A DNA stretch of 64,000 bases, taken from Halichondria panicea. Lineage: Eukaryota > Porifera > Demospongiae > Suberitida > Halichondriidae. A program made the translations under genes and the position numbers. The DNA lies in contig NC_087377.1 in the NCBI RefSeq assembly GCF_963675165.1, forward strand, positions 10,960,632 to 11,024,631, read 5' to 3'. Of the stretch, positions 11,001-22,018 are shown in pieces; the stretch's first letter is position 1; every line of letters starts with the position of its first letter. Below the pieces are notes generated by a model. That model searched no databases, was not told the origin of the DNA, and saw nothing but the letters and a program-made list of their open reading frames with translations.

Positions 11001-12273
11001 TGATACGTACCACTCAACAAGTGCCTCACAAGATTTAGTGACTTTTCTCAGTGCTCTGTCAGAAGGCCAGATAGTTGTAGCAACAACTTTTGATGAAGCC
11101 AGCCAGCATCTAAGCGAAAATGCTAAGATTTCTCTCGAAGGCATCGGAAGTGCAATGATACGTAATGTTGGGTTCAGAGATGCATGGGCCATCATTGGGA
11201 GGAAGGGAGCTGCAAAAGGCTCTGTTCCGGAGACTTACGATGCCAACACTGCATCTATTGGATATCACGTTCCTCTCAGATTTGGAATACCTATTATGGT
11301 AAAATCAGCAGGAAAAACGTATGGTAACTATGGAATGATATTTACTCACAGAAAAATTGCGAATAGTGGTAGTACGGGATTAAATGTGATCACAGTGGAC
11401 GAACATTCTGGACAAGTCTTAGATAGCAGAAACTTCAGGACACACGGTATACAAGGCTCGTCTGCTTCCAAAAGATTTGCAACGTTTATTGCCTCCCTAT
11501 CTAAGAATATTGTTGTAGCTATTGCTATCAAGGGGGATGCCATTGCTCATCTCTCGGAAGATGCAAAGCGTGCATGTGAGAGTATCGGTAGTCGACACAT
11601 AAGACAAGTTAAAGTTGGAGGCTCCTGGGCTATTGTTGGACGCAAGGGTGCTTCAATGGGCACTGTTCCCGAGTCTGCTAGCAACTGTGCAAATGCACAA
11701 GCACTCTACTATCTTCCTAGTACTGATGACTCATGCCAAATATCTGTTACGACATCTGGTTTTGTCAATGGCGGACAATGTTTCTTTGGAGGTGTTTCAT
11801 CTTACTTATCTGTAAACAGAGAAGTCTACCCAACAACGGGGTCCACAGGCCGGGGAATTACTGTCGCTATAATACAAGAAGAAGTTTGTGCTATCAGCAG
11901 AGTTCATACTTTTGATACGTACCACTCAACAAGTGCCTCACAAGATTTAGTGACTTTTCTCAGTGCTCTGCCAGAAGGCCAGATAGTTGTAGCAACAACT
12001 TTTGATGAAGCCAGCCAGCATCTAAGCGAAAATGCTAAGATTTCTCTCGAAGGCATCGGAAGTGCAATGATACGTAATGTTGGGTTCAGAGATGCATGGG
12101 CCATCATTGGGAGGAAGGGAGCTGCAAAAGGCTCTGTTCCGGAGACTTACGATGCCAACACCGCATCTATTGGATACTCTGCTCCTAAAAGGGTCTTGTT
12201 TCCTACTGTAAATATTAGTTCCTGTAGTGGTATGCCTTACCCTCTAAATTGTAGGGCTGGACTGAATGTCTGA
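8030..12273 (+). CDS. Secreted subtilisin-like protease with CUB and five FAM3/ILEI-type domains
   Basis: Five exons: 8030-8305, 8365-9304, 9361-9573, 9626-9772, 9869-12273. All junctions are GT-AG and phase-consistent, giving 1,326 residues. A hydrophobic signal peptide (about 1-30) precedes an I9-type propeptide (about 40-110). The S8 catalytic domain follows, with Asp152 (VLDTGID), His195 (GHGT), oxyanion Asn285 (SAGN) and Ser351 (GTSLAA), so it should be active and resembles the proteinase K/PCSK9 branch. Exons 3-4 encode a CUB domain (CGGTI, FPSNYP). Exon 5 holds five domains ending in W-[AL]-I-x-G-x-K-G, each with a F-x-T/D-Y and G-FRD-A-W type pattern like vertebrate FAM3/ILEI, at roughly 540-660, 689-815, 845-970, 1000-1120 and 1149-1275. 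The protein is probably extracellular, processed by autocleavage. Substrate is unknown. Domain names come from motif recognition only. Confidence 0.9.
10604..12177 (+). repeat. 912-bp tandem duplication inside the protease gene
   Basis: Positions 10,604-11,265 and 11,516-12,177 (offset 912 bp, 304 codons, two ILEI-like domains) are nearly identical, with about six substitutions seen. Three of these look silent and three change an amino acid (Glu/Lys, Ile/Leu, Ser/Pro). The front part of the same unit (about 10,330-10,603 against 11,242-11,515) is clearly more diverged, so identity is mosaic along the unit. Confidence 0.9.
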
Positions 12274-12979
12274 ATTAATTAATTGACTGAGCATGCATAT
12301 AGCACACAGACATATATATACATACAGCAAACTGACTGTAAATTAAAATCTCATTGATATACATGTAGCATAATAAATATTTTCTCAAACTCAGTTGTAT
12401 AACGAGTGGTGCAAGCTGTGCTGTGCTAAGCCTCTCGGTACGTTTTCTTATCAGAGTGTTATATACAGTAATTTTTGACAATAAATGAATTGATAAATGA
12501 CGTCCTTCAAAGGATTAAAGCATGCACATCTACAATGTATACACAACCTCCTAAGGAAGGTCAATTATAAACTGGGAATTAACTGGAGACTAATGCGGAT
12601 TGGATGATAATCAAAGCACTGACTTGTAGACTTGCAAAATAAACATGCGTAAGCACACACACACGTACATACACACCAGCCTGTTGTGCATATTACCCAC
12701 TATAACAATTTGCTGTAGTTCTATTAATCACCACAAACCCACCACCTTATATTTCCATGGAAACATTTTCGAGTATGTTGTAGCTTGGTCATTCACCTAC
12801 ACATTGGTATCAATACCATTTCTACCTAGAAATGTTCCAATCAAAAGATATTTACATTTAGGTACAGCTACTCACAAATTTGTGGTAATCTACTCTCTAA
12901 GCTGGATGCACTGCACCGCGCCTGTCGTACCTCCTCTGTGTATGGTACAAGTATGTGGATTAATATTATTAAAGTGCAC
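12274..12979. other. 3' flank of the protease gene; no further gene seen
   Basis: AT-rich sequence with AATAAATA-type signals at about 12,370 and 12,480 that could serve as polyadenylation signals. A plus-strand open frame at 12,645-13,274 has no recognisable domain and runs into the element that starts at 12,989, so I do not call it. Confidence 0.4.
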
Positions 12980-12988
12980 TGTTGTGCA

Positions 12989-14082
12989 TAGCCTCGATCC
13001 CAGGCCGCTTGAACAAGGCGGCCTGGTATACCGTATAGCGGGTATATTTCGAGGGTATAAATTTTCGCGGATGGACCATTACAAAGGATTTCGCGGATTT
13101 TATTTTCGTGGTCTGAGTGCCAGCCTTTTGGCGCATGCGCACATCAACATGCAGCTGTACCTCCACACCGTTAGCCTCGAATCCAGGCCTAGCCTATACG
13201 GTGAGGCACCTCTTATTGTCGATATAGGTGTGGTCAATAATACTGAATACGCCTACTATTCAATAAAGATATAAATTTTCGTGGGTATAAATTTTCGCGG
13301 TACAGGCTCAATCCGCGAAAACCGCGAACATTTATACCCTCGAAATATACCCGCTATACGGTACCTTGTATGCGCATGCGCGAAATAATTGACAACAATT
13401 TCATCATACAAATTGTAAAAAACCGGACAAAGTTACAAAAGGGAATAATACGTATGACAATGTGACCACAATGGCAGCTTTCAGAGACACTAATCAAAGT
13501 AGAATTATGCTGCAGCAGTGTTGCTTCTTCTAGCTCTGTTTATCAAAGAGACAGTTTAAGAAAGCCTCCCAGACAGCTAGAGCTGCCAGCTAGGAAGAGT
13601 GGTGGACTCTTTAATACATCAGTAGATCTTGAGTGAATAACTTCCTGAGTGTCGAGTTAAAGCTTATTAAAAGCTTTCAGGAGTAATCATTAGCTTCTTT
13701 ATCTTCAGCAATGACTTCTTGTCGAACATAAAGGCAAGATTTAGTAGCAGAACACTTGCTTGGTCTATATTACCACAGCCTCATCAGGGGACCCACAGGA
13801 ACACATCATGCCTTTCCTATAACATCTGTAGCCTTACAGTGTAGGGTGTCGTTAAGTAGAGACTTGGCTTGATACAATAAAGGGCGTAAGAACTCAGTCA
13901 TCTTTGCACAATACTTCTATGTAACGGACTGTAAAATCAGAATACAAATAGTATACGGTTTATTTTACTGACAGTATCCACAAATACACGGATTACCCCC
14001 TTTTTGGGGTAATGTACACGCATGCGCATACAAGGTATACCAGGCCGCCTTATTCAAGCGGCCTGGAATCGAGGCTAGGCTA
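12989..14082. mobile_element. TAGCCTCGA-family composite element, 1.1 kb, 9-bp TSD
   Basis: The left end is TAGCCTCGATCCCAGGCCG; the right end is CGGCCTGGAATCGAGGCTA, with an extra GGCTA repeat. The 9-bp duplication TGTTGTGCA lies at 12,980-12,988 and 14,083-14,091. It contains a nested TACCGTA element (13,031-13,361). No coding sequence is recognised. Confidence 0.8.
13031..13361. mobile_element. TACCGTA foldback element flanked by TA
   Basis: The ends are CCGTATAGCGGGTATATTTC and GAAATATACCCGCTATACGG, flanked by TA on both sides. Inner inverted segments carry ATAAATTTTCGCGG motifs. It lies inside the 12,989-14,082 element. A TA duplication is compatible with Tc1/mariner-type mobilisation (inference). 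Confidence 0.7.
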
Positions 14083-14474
14083 TGTTGTGCATAGTTTTAT
14101 GACTGCTAAGAATTTCTCGAAATAGTCTCTTTGCTTCGTAACAGTGCTAGTACTTTATTCTTGGTGTATTGTGAAGGATGGCAGTGGCGTTTCTATATAG
14201 GAATATTAATAGGAGGATTTTGATCCCGCCCACGCACCAGAAGCCACACCCACGTTTTACTGCGCATGACAGAGGACACACCCTAATTACAAAGAACAAT
14301 CCCAGAACAGAGAAGATATTAGCCTCGGTCCCCCCAGGCCAATTTTTTTTTAATAGAACGAAGTTGAAAAATACGGCCTGGTATTGATTGTATCTGGGCG
14401 TGGCAGGAACCGGAAACAAAAGCAGTGATTCTTCACATTTTGTTTCCTGCTTTTTTTCTGTAATACTAGAGGTG

Positions 14475-15186
14475 TAGCCTCGTTCCCAGGCCTTACTTTT
14501 TCTTGCTGTTGTCACTGTTCCATATAATTATCATAAACACATAGTGAGGCAGCAAAGAAAGAAATTGGCGTACAGTTAAGAAAAAGTAAGGCCTGGTTTG
14601 GGAAATCGCGTGATCCACAAGGATTTTTATGAACGTGGGCGATATGTAGCCCACAATCGTGACGTAAGGTATTCTCCCACGCATCCGAGTAAGACTGTAC
14701 TGTACTGCACTGAGACAACCACCAAGCTGTGCTGCAAGTCAGATCAGAGAACCAGCGTGGCCAGCTCTGGTGGCAGTAGCTACCTGCTATATGATAATGA
14801 TGACTAAGCTATTCTACTATAGCATGTAGAAAGACACAAGAAAAGGTAATAGTCATAGAATCTAAACACACAATCTAGACTAGTAGATCATCTAGCTACG
14901 CCTAAGGTATAGCTAGCTATAGTGCTTGCAAACTTCCAGTTCCAAGTCCATGTCCAGCTTGCATGCTGCAGGCAAAGTTTTATTAGTCGTAGACCTCTGC
15001 GTGGGCTGCCTTCTACCACCCTCCTACCCTCACGCGACTTCCCGATACAGGCTCTCCTTTTTCCTAACTCTACGTCTATTTCTTTCTTTATTCCTCCAAT
15101 TAATACCGTATTTTATCTCATTGAACGAAAATACAGTATTTTATCTTATTGAAAGAACAGAAAAAGGAGAGCCTGTGTAGAGGCTA
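14475..15186. mobile_element. Nested TAGCCTCG-family element, 712 bp, 9-bp TSD
   Basis: It starts TAGCCTCGTTCCCAGGCC and ends in AGAGGCTA, with CTAGAGGTG duplicated at 14,466-14,474 and 15,187-15,195. Internal inverted segments built on CTTTTTC/GAAAAAG resemble a separate foldback at about 43,340-43,440. Confidence 0.75.
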
Positions 15187-15270
15187 CTAGAGGTGTATGT
15201 AGAGGCATTTTACTCCCGTAAAAGTTACAGTAATGTAGCTCCGTGTTATGTTCTCAATTTATAGCTAGCT

Positions 15271-15702
15271 ATGGCATGCAACACGTTGTCTTGTTTGAAG
15301 CAAGATGGCCTCACTCTCATGGCAGAACAGGCCCAGGCTCTCAAGCGCCTGTTTGAGGGAAGGGACGTGTTTATCTGGTTCCCAACGGGTATGGCAAGTC
15401 TCTCTGCTATATCAGTTGCTACCCTTTTTAATGGACTACAAGCTAGGTAGGACCAAGGCTCCTCCTGTTGACAAAAGTGTTGTTCTTGTTAATTGTCTCT
15501 CCCCTTGTATCTCTCATCATGAGATCGAGACTCATGATTGACCAGGTCAGGTGTCTAAACAATAGCGGTGTTTCTGCTGCCATCCTCAGTAGCAATAAAG
15601 GAATCGACAAAGATTTGGTTGCCACTGCCAAAGAAGTGTCTTCTGGGAAGTATTTCCTGCTGTATACTGCCCCAGAGGCTGTTGTTGAAGACCACTGTTG
15701 AA
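15271..15702 (+). pseudogene. RecQ-like DNA helicase fragment, frameshifted
   Basis: Read with frame changes, the region encodes an N-terminal piece of a RecQ-family SF2 helicase. It has a Q-motif-like lead-in (MAEQAQALKRLFEGRDVF), then FPTG followed after a 1-nt loss by YGKSLC (Walker A), then QLLPFLMDYKLGRT, SPLVSL, DQVRCLNNSGVSAAILSS and GKYFLLYTAPEA. At least three small indels (about 15,390, 15,413 and 15,490) break the frame, and the fragment ends in a stop with no DEAH box or C-terminal lobe. It lies inside the 14,320-16,330 element, so it is probably transposon cargo or a captured fragment. Confidence 0.75.
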
Positions 15703-15782
15703 GGATTCATTTTTTGTTGTACCACAGAGTCCATTTGTTTTATGTATTAAAAAACCACGCCCAGATACAATCAATACCAGGC

Positions 15783-16276
15783 CTCAGAGGGAGGAGGTTG
15801 GCGATTGTTAATTAATCTTCTAATTTTCTTTGTAACCTCCAATTCTGTGGAAACTTGAGAGAAAGTAGCCAAAACGCTGCAAACGATCATAGCCTCTTAT
15901 ACTAGTAGGAAGTGATGCTAACAATACTCAGTGATACTAGAAAGTGAGTAGCATAGTCATACTCGAAGTAATAAGCCAGAAACTAAGATTAGTCACAAAG
16001 TTCCAGTTGTTGCTGCACTTTCCTTGTTTCTTTGACTCCTGTCTTAATATAGCAGGTGTAGCAACGATAGTTTTAAACTACTACAACTCATAGGCTAACA
16101 GGAGACGTAATACAAGACAGATAAACGCTCAAGAATGCCAAAATAAGATAAAAATGCTGACTCAGCGGGTTGGGTAGGTTGGGGTTCTTTCAATATGGCT
16201 TCTATGCATTTACTGTAGGAATTGGAGGTTACAAAGAAAATTAGAAGATTAATTAACAATCGTGACCAACCTCCTC
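15783..16276. repeat. CAGAGG-type foldback with arms of about 65 bp
   Basis: The left arm CAGAGGGAGGAGGTTGG... (15,783-15,850) is the reverse complement of 16,213-16,276 (...CCAACCTCCTCTG). Flanking 9-mers ACCAGGCCT and ACCAGGCGA agree at 7 of 9 positions. It belongs with the CAGAGGAGG family at 27,422 and 49,524. Confidence 0.55.
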
Positions 16277-16342
16277 TGACCAGGCGACCTAGCGTTCAAT
16301 TGGAGACAGATCGGCCTGGGGTCGAGGCTAACGGAAGATATC

Positions 16343-17470
16343 AGACAACTCTACCATTGCCTAACTGTATAGCTATAATCAATATCTACTATACAGGTAT
16401 GTCACAGTGTATGGTGTATATGATATTTATATAGAAGAAATAGTCCAGTTAGTCAATCATTCTGTGTGATCGTAAATGCTGTCCTCATTCTCTTCAGACC
16501 ACTGAAAGACCTCTCTGCTGAGCAGCTAGTGACAGACAGAGTGCACAATAATTATACTATCACAAAGAAAATCTGTATTGAAACAATTGTTTAATTATTT
16601 TATTTTGTTTTGTTTTTTGTCTTCTACCTGGTATTTAGAGTGTGATCAGGTTTCTGCTGGTGATGTTGGGTTACTTTATAGACACTGACAGTGAGAAAGA
16701 ACAACCTTCTCTGATGCAGGCTCTTGACTTTATAGTGCAGTGCAGTGCAGGCTCATGCAGCTTCCTTCCAGCAGGTTACAGTAATTAATGTAAAGCTTAT
16801 AGGGGGATGCTTGAGCACCCTGAGCCCCTAACTGGATACGCCACTGCTTCATCTATAAGATACTGCTGTTGCTGTCATAATTATCGTAACCTCGATGTAA
16901 TTATTATTTATAATGAATAATTATTATACAGAGCAAATAGCTTTATATATTGAGTGTGCACCTCTAAATAATCATGTACATGTAAAGTAAAACTGTCCGA
17001 CTGCATGCACTTACAGATTTTAATCCAGAGGATACAGTAATCAGTATAATAATTCACAGTATGATAGAGAGAAGTAGAACAACAATTAGTTCAGCATGAG
17101 CTTGTACTGCCATGCAGGCTGCATGGCAACAAATTGAAATCTCGTTACGACATACAATCTATATGTGGTTTCACACATTGTTCTTCTACTTAAGACTATA
17201 ACCACCAACCACTTACCAATGTAAACAGTCACTTAAGACCACGGATTGTATTACAATCCATGCTTAGACGCACATAATAATACGTGAGTGCACCTGTATA
17301 GTGATTCGTGCACACTGCATGCATACATGTCAGACCTCCTCTGACTCTACACCAGTCTCCTGTTCTATCTGAGGCTATAATAATTTTGGCTGCTCACGTG
17401 TAATTCGCCAGACGTTATCACCTGATGAAAAGTCTTCATCATAATGATGATGGTGCTTACACTGAAGTTT
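16343..17470. other. No gene seen
   Basis: AT-rich sequence with short tandem TGCAG units near 16,735-16,760 and no convincing coding exon. It precedes the decayed plus-strand partner copy at 17,470-18,140. Confidence 0.4.
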
Positions 17471-18140
17471 CAGACTATACACAGTACAGAAGTGTACCGT
17501 CACTTTTGGAAATTACAGTATACATGTAAATCTAGCCATTATGCATGCATGCATGGACAAACTATCGTCTGTATTTGGTAGGACCATCGGCATCAAGGGA
17601 GATCTATATAATTATACATCTATACTGGTGCAAGCACTGAAAAGCCAATGTTGTAGGACTGGTATGAGAAGGTATATATTAAGTGACTGTTATATATATA
17701 GACTGCATAAATCATAGGAAGATGTCAGAATTAATGATTTCTGAGCCTGCGTTAGTGTAACATGAGATGAATGTACTACGCAATTGTGACAATTATTCTG
17801 GTTGAGTGTGTCTGTTTGGTTTGTGCTTTAACACTGTTTTGGTGTGCATGAGTGGTGTTTTCATATCATTCAATGGCTCCTATAGTTGAGGAGACAAAAA
17901 GAGGCTGGGAATGGAGGTACAGGTACAGAGCTGTATAGAGTCCCTCATGATCAACTAAAGTGTGTCTTATATTACTTCAGTATAAATGATTTTCCTGTTG
18001 AAGGTGTGCAATGTACAAACCTCTTCCCCCCCCCCCCCCACAAACACACCTTTATAGGCCTACTATGCTGCTAAGAGAGGGGCCTCACTTAAACAGGCCA
18101 CTCAGACGCTAACATACCTTAATTGCTATTCCAGCCTACC
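17470..18140 (+). pseudogene. Decayed copy of the plus-strand partner family (copy 1)
   Basis: It contains three pieces shared with the better-preserved copies. One is a block starting ACTATACACAGTACAGAAG (about 17,472-17,580). Another corresponds to the GAGGAGACAAGAAGAGGC exon (about 17,888). The third is the CACTCAGACGCTAAC segment (about 18,100). A piece of the family's Death-like region (GGTGCAAGCACTGAAAAGCC) is at about 17,627. Frames are broken. It ends just before the kelch exon of gene A and points towards it. Confidence 0.55.
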
Positions 18141-18237
18141 CAAGGGTGACAAGATTACCGAGAGTCTACTAGAAAAGCTTTTCTTAACATGATCACAAGA
18201 TCGTAATGTTGTTATCTCAATCCACATAACAAAATAA

Positions 18238-21200
18238 CTAAGCACTTATAGATAAGAAATCTACAGTTTGAATTTTAATATTTGCATTTTCAAATGTCTG
18301 TCCTCCGGCTACAATGGCCTCTCCACTAGGAAGTACTGAGCATGTGCAGTTGAATCTTGCAGTAGGTAGGTCTCCCACTTTCACCCACCTCCTGGTGTCA
18401 GGCTGGTAGAGGTGGATCGATGAACTTGGGTGGACTCTGTCGACCTCTCCACCAACGGCTAATAGTGACCTCCCAATACTGAGAGGAGCTGAACACACGA
18501 GTGGTACTTCCTGTAAAGTCTGCCAGAGAGTGGGCGTGTCCAGGTTGGAAAGGGCCTTTGCAATGAGTTCATTGAGGTCGACATGGTGCACTGTCTTGGT
18601 TGGGCTAGTGTAATCTCCCCCTCCCCCTCCCATCAGGTAGAGGGTGTTTCCTATGAGAGTTGATTTCAGTACTGATCGTGGGTTAGGTAGTGACTGAGCA
18701 ATGTACCATCTTCTTGATGCCACGTCCAACATCTCCACAGAGGAGAGGGTACGTACTTCAGCATCATGCCCACCAGCTACAATGATGTAGTTGTTGAAGG
18801 AGACAGCTGTTGAGCAGGAACGAGCAATGTTCATTGGTGGGTACGGGTGAGTCCATTCCCCTGACTCAAACACTGCAAGTTGATTGGTGCGTTTTCTGTT
18901 TCTTGGATCATTTCCTCCTACCAGCACTAGTTGATAAGCGAGTGATGTCATAGCGAAGCACTGGGTAGTGTACTTTGGTAGTAAGGTCCATTGGTGTCGC
19001 TCGAGCTTCATCACTGTACACTTGCCACGATCATTATAATTGTCTGCAAGCCCTCCACCAACATACACCGTGTCACCGATAACAACACTCTGTACCGAGG
19101 TCATCCTCATTGGCATGCGTCTTCCTTTTCTCCATTTCAGAGTGAGTGGAGGTCTCAACTCTATGGGAAGGGGACCCTGAATAATGAATGAGTGTAATTA
19201 GGATAGTGTCTACTAACAAGCGAGTGATACTTGTAGCAATAATTGCATGCACACTAAAACGTTCTCTAATTAGCTTAAGAGGCGACGCCCACCAGTCTAA
19301 TAGTAAGATCAAAGCTTCTCTGCTGGTGCACTTCGTCTCACCTGTCTCTGCTGTTGAATAATGGCGTCTCTCTTGACCAGCTCAGCATCTTTGTGCTCAA
19401 TGAGTCCCCTGTGTGCCTGTACAGGGGAACGTTGGTGGACATTTGATTAAAACACAGACGTGAATATCATTAGTCTGCAACACTATTTTCCCCTAAATAA
19501 TTATAGGCACACTTAAATGGATGTGTAGTGTATAGTACGTTATACAGTTTATGATAATAATTATTATATTAAGCATCGATTCATGTTAAGATACAATGCT
19601 ATTGTTGCTGTGGGAATCCACACTACATGTACACACTACCTTCTTGACTGGTTGAGTGTCCTTTGACTCAATCTTTGTTGCCTCCACTGTGTCCGAGCCT
19701 CTCGTCAGGTCAGCATCTAAAGTACAAGGATCAACATTAATAAAGACAAATATGATTTTAGTTACAGTTAGGGTTAGCCGAAACGTAAAACACTTAATTA
19801 CTAGGTATACGCACACGCATAATTAGCGGCCTCATGCAGAGTTGTATTTAAGTACAATTTTAGGAGAAAGAAGGAGAGTAGACTTGCTAGAGAGTACCGT
19901 ATTACTAGAATATTTTGCGAGTGAAAAATCTTTGCGAATGAGCCAAATCAGCAGGAAATTTGACCCCCTTTGCGATCTAACTATTGCGTTCTGGAGAGAA
20001 TCATGTGTATTTACTAGTAATAATTTAGGTTTTGGGAATTTATTGTTGCGAATTGATCAATCCTCGATCGCAAAGTTCGCAAATGTTTGATGCTCGCAAA
20101 ACATTCTAGTAATACGGTATGAGTATAGAGAATGACAATTATGAAATAGCAAATACCAGGAGTGCATGAATATAATTATATATGATCAGTTTGGAGATTA
20201 ACCGAAGGTAGCCACACCCAATTTTCCGCATTCCTGAAACGTGAAATTCCTGAGCGTGACATTCCCCTGAGCGTGACATACATACATTTAAGCTGAGACA
20301 GCAGCCCAAGAAGAGCACAATAACTGCTGCTGTGCAAGAGTTTTGGAGGGGACATAACAATAAACACCCTCCTCGTTTAAACGCTCCCTCTAAAGACTTC
20401 GATATGAAATAAACGCCCGGGCGTTTAATCAAGTAAATACAGTACATACATACATACATACATACATACATACATACATACATACAAAGGTTTTCTGAGA
20501 TACGATGCAGTATTATAGTATTAGCCTCGCGCTAAAGCGGTCTGCAATAATTGACTTAGCCTCGATTCCAGGCCGATTAATGCGGCCTGGAATCGAGGCT
20601 ATAATTGACTCACAGATGTCCCTGGCAGATGGTCTCCTCCTCATGTCTTCTTGCAAACAACTGTCGATAAGTTTCCTCAACCTGTGTGTTTGAGGGATCT
20701 GGGCAACATGGTCTGATCTATCTTCCACAGATTTGACTGTCTTCAGCTTGCGAACAATCTGTACCATAATTGCACCAAGGGAAAAAACATCCACCCTATT
20801 ATCGTAATTATCTTTGTCCAATCGAATGGCCTCGAGAGGTAGATACCCCATACGGTGACCAACGGCTGTGAGGGTGTGGCTAAGCGTGGAGGAATCATAT
20901 AGCCGTGACATGCCAAAGTCGGAAATTTTTGCAACAGGCACAGGCTGTGTTAGCTTCAGCAAGACGTTATCGCCACAGAGGTCACGGTGGATAATCTGCT
21001 TGCTGTGAATGTAGGCCAGACCACAAGCCATGTTTTTGGAGAGGCTAATTTCACATTCGCTAGTGAGGGACTTTTCATCAACGCCGGAGAAATAGGATCT
21101 CAGATTGCAATCCATCAGCTCAACAATGAGGATTGTACCACCTGATTTGGGATGCTTAGCTGTCGACAAATACTGAACAACGTTTGGGTGTTGGAGTGAC

Positions 21201-21860
21201 TCGAGATACTCACACTCACGATCAAATGCTTTGCTAGCTTCTTCACTTTTGCCGGCTGGGAAACCTGTCTGCATTTCTATAGCCTCATAAATTAGAAGTT
21301 TGACTGCACAAATCTCGCTCTTGTAGCTGCCTTTGAAGACTGCTCCAAATGCACCTTTACCGAGAGGTTCGTCTAAGAAAACGGTCAAATCGTCATTGAT
21401 CTTCTGACAATTTTGGTTAACTGTATATAGAACATGTTGTTGTGTGTGTGTGTGGGAGGGGGATCATTATAGCAGCAAACAAACTATTAGGCATCATGTA
21501 TGAGATATGCATTCCTGTGCTGAACTAGTGCTTACCCTCTGTCTTCACATCAGTAGGATTGCTTGCATCAGTAGATTGTAGATGATCTTTCTCGATGGTC
21601 CTGGCTATGTCACTGTGGCCCACGATAGGACTTGACAAAGCTTTGACAACATCTTCCCAGCTTCTCTCCCCACCTTTCAGCCATTCTTTCAAACCCTCAC
21701 GATAACAGTCATCAGGATCGTCTTGCCATTTCGTACCAATGCTGTCAATAGTATCTGAGGATATTTTAAGAACCAGCAAGAAGTTTCGCCACTTGATTCG
21801 AGCATCAAAAGTAGCTATGTATAGATCTCCTAGATCTGCTATTGTGAGATAGTCAGACAT
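18238..21860 (-). CDS. Death - kinase - coiled-coil - kelch protein, gene A (intact)
   Basis: Exons on the complement: 21860-21536, 21420-20614, 19716-19640, 19416-19342, 19176-18238. Phases fit (1,1,0,0), giving 740 residues. Residues 1-108 form a Death domain (MSDYLTIADL, EGLKEWL, SWEDVVKAL). Residues about 120-377 form a TKL-like kinase with glycine loop GKGAFGAVF, Lys149, catalytic HRD Asp255 in HRDLCGDN and DFG Asp276, so it is probably active. Residues 378-428 are a charged linker with a short coiled coil (EHKDAELVKRDAIIQQQRQ). Residues 429-740 hold six kelch repeats (VYVGGG, LVLVGG, IIVAGG, LYLMGG, LLAVGG, AIVAGG). It has no signal peptide or membrane segment, so it is cytosolic. It probably links ligand recognition by the propeller to kinase and Death-type signalling (inference). 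A 45-bp micro-element sits in intron 2 right beside the donor. Confidence 0.88.
19897..20117. mobile_element. TACCGTA foldback in intron 2 of gene A
   Basis: The ends CCGTATTACTAGAATATTTT and AAACATTCTAGTAATACGG are flanked by TA on both sides. The same inner motif (TTACTAGAATATTTTGC) recurs at 56,253-56,429 next to the USF gene. Confidence 0.75.
20430..20486. repeat. CATA tetranucleotide microsatellite
   Basis: About ten or more CATA units in intron 2 of gene A. It produces spurious repetitive frames on both strands. Confidence 0.9.
20557..20601. mobile_element. 45-bp TAGCCTCGA micro-element in intron 2 of gene A, 9-bp TSD
   Basis: The sequence is two terminal repeats, TAGCCTCGATTCCAGGCCG and CGGCCTGGAATCGAGGCTA, separated by seven bases. 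TAATTGACT is duplicated at 20,548-20,556 and 20,602-20,610. The paralogous site in gene E (about 46,899-46,909) reads TAATTGACTCAC without an insert. It lies about 12 bp inside the intron from the kinase exon donor. Confidence 0.9.
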
Positions 21861-22018
21861 CTTCTCGGTTGTGTGTAGAGTGTGGGATGGGGAAATAAGC
21901 AATGAATACTGGGTGTGCCATGATATGCATGATCACACTACACAGTGTCAGTGCACTCACTGATATCAATCCTGTGCATGGCTATAGCATCTTTAGTCAG
22001 ATCATGTCACATATGGAA

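Larger units (their letters stand above)
14320..16330. mobile_element. 2-kb composite TAGCCTCG-family element carrying a helicase fragment
   Basis: The left end is TAGCCTCGGTCC and the right end is GGGGTCGAGGCTA. Flanks AGAAGATAT and, two bases out, GGAAGATAT match at 8 of 9 positions, which suggests an aged TSD. Inner inverted segments (14,370-14,400 against 15,760-15,785) support one unit. Nested inside are another family member (14,475-15,186), a RecQ-like pseudogene (15,271-15,702) and a CAGAGG-type foldback (15,783-16,276). Confidence 0.6.

Noticed and set aside
10395..12107. Short frames antisense or out of frame to exon 5 of the protease
   Set aside because: They are shadows of the real reading frame and are duplicated with it.
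12645..13274. 209-codon plus-strand open frame
   Set aside because: It runs through the end of the 12,989 element and a nested TACCGTA hairpin and shows no conserved motif.
20139..20483. Open frame starting with repeated Met-Tyr-Val-Cys on the minus strand
   Set aside because: It begins in the CATA microsatellite within an intron of gene A and has no domain.
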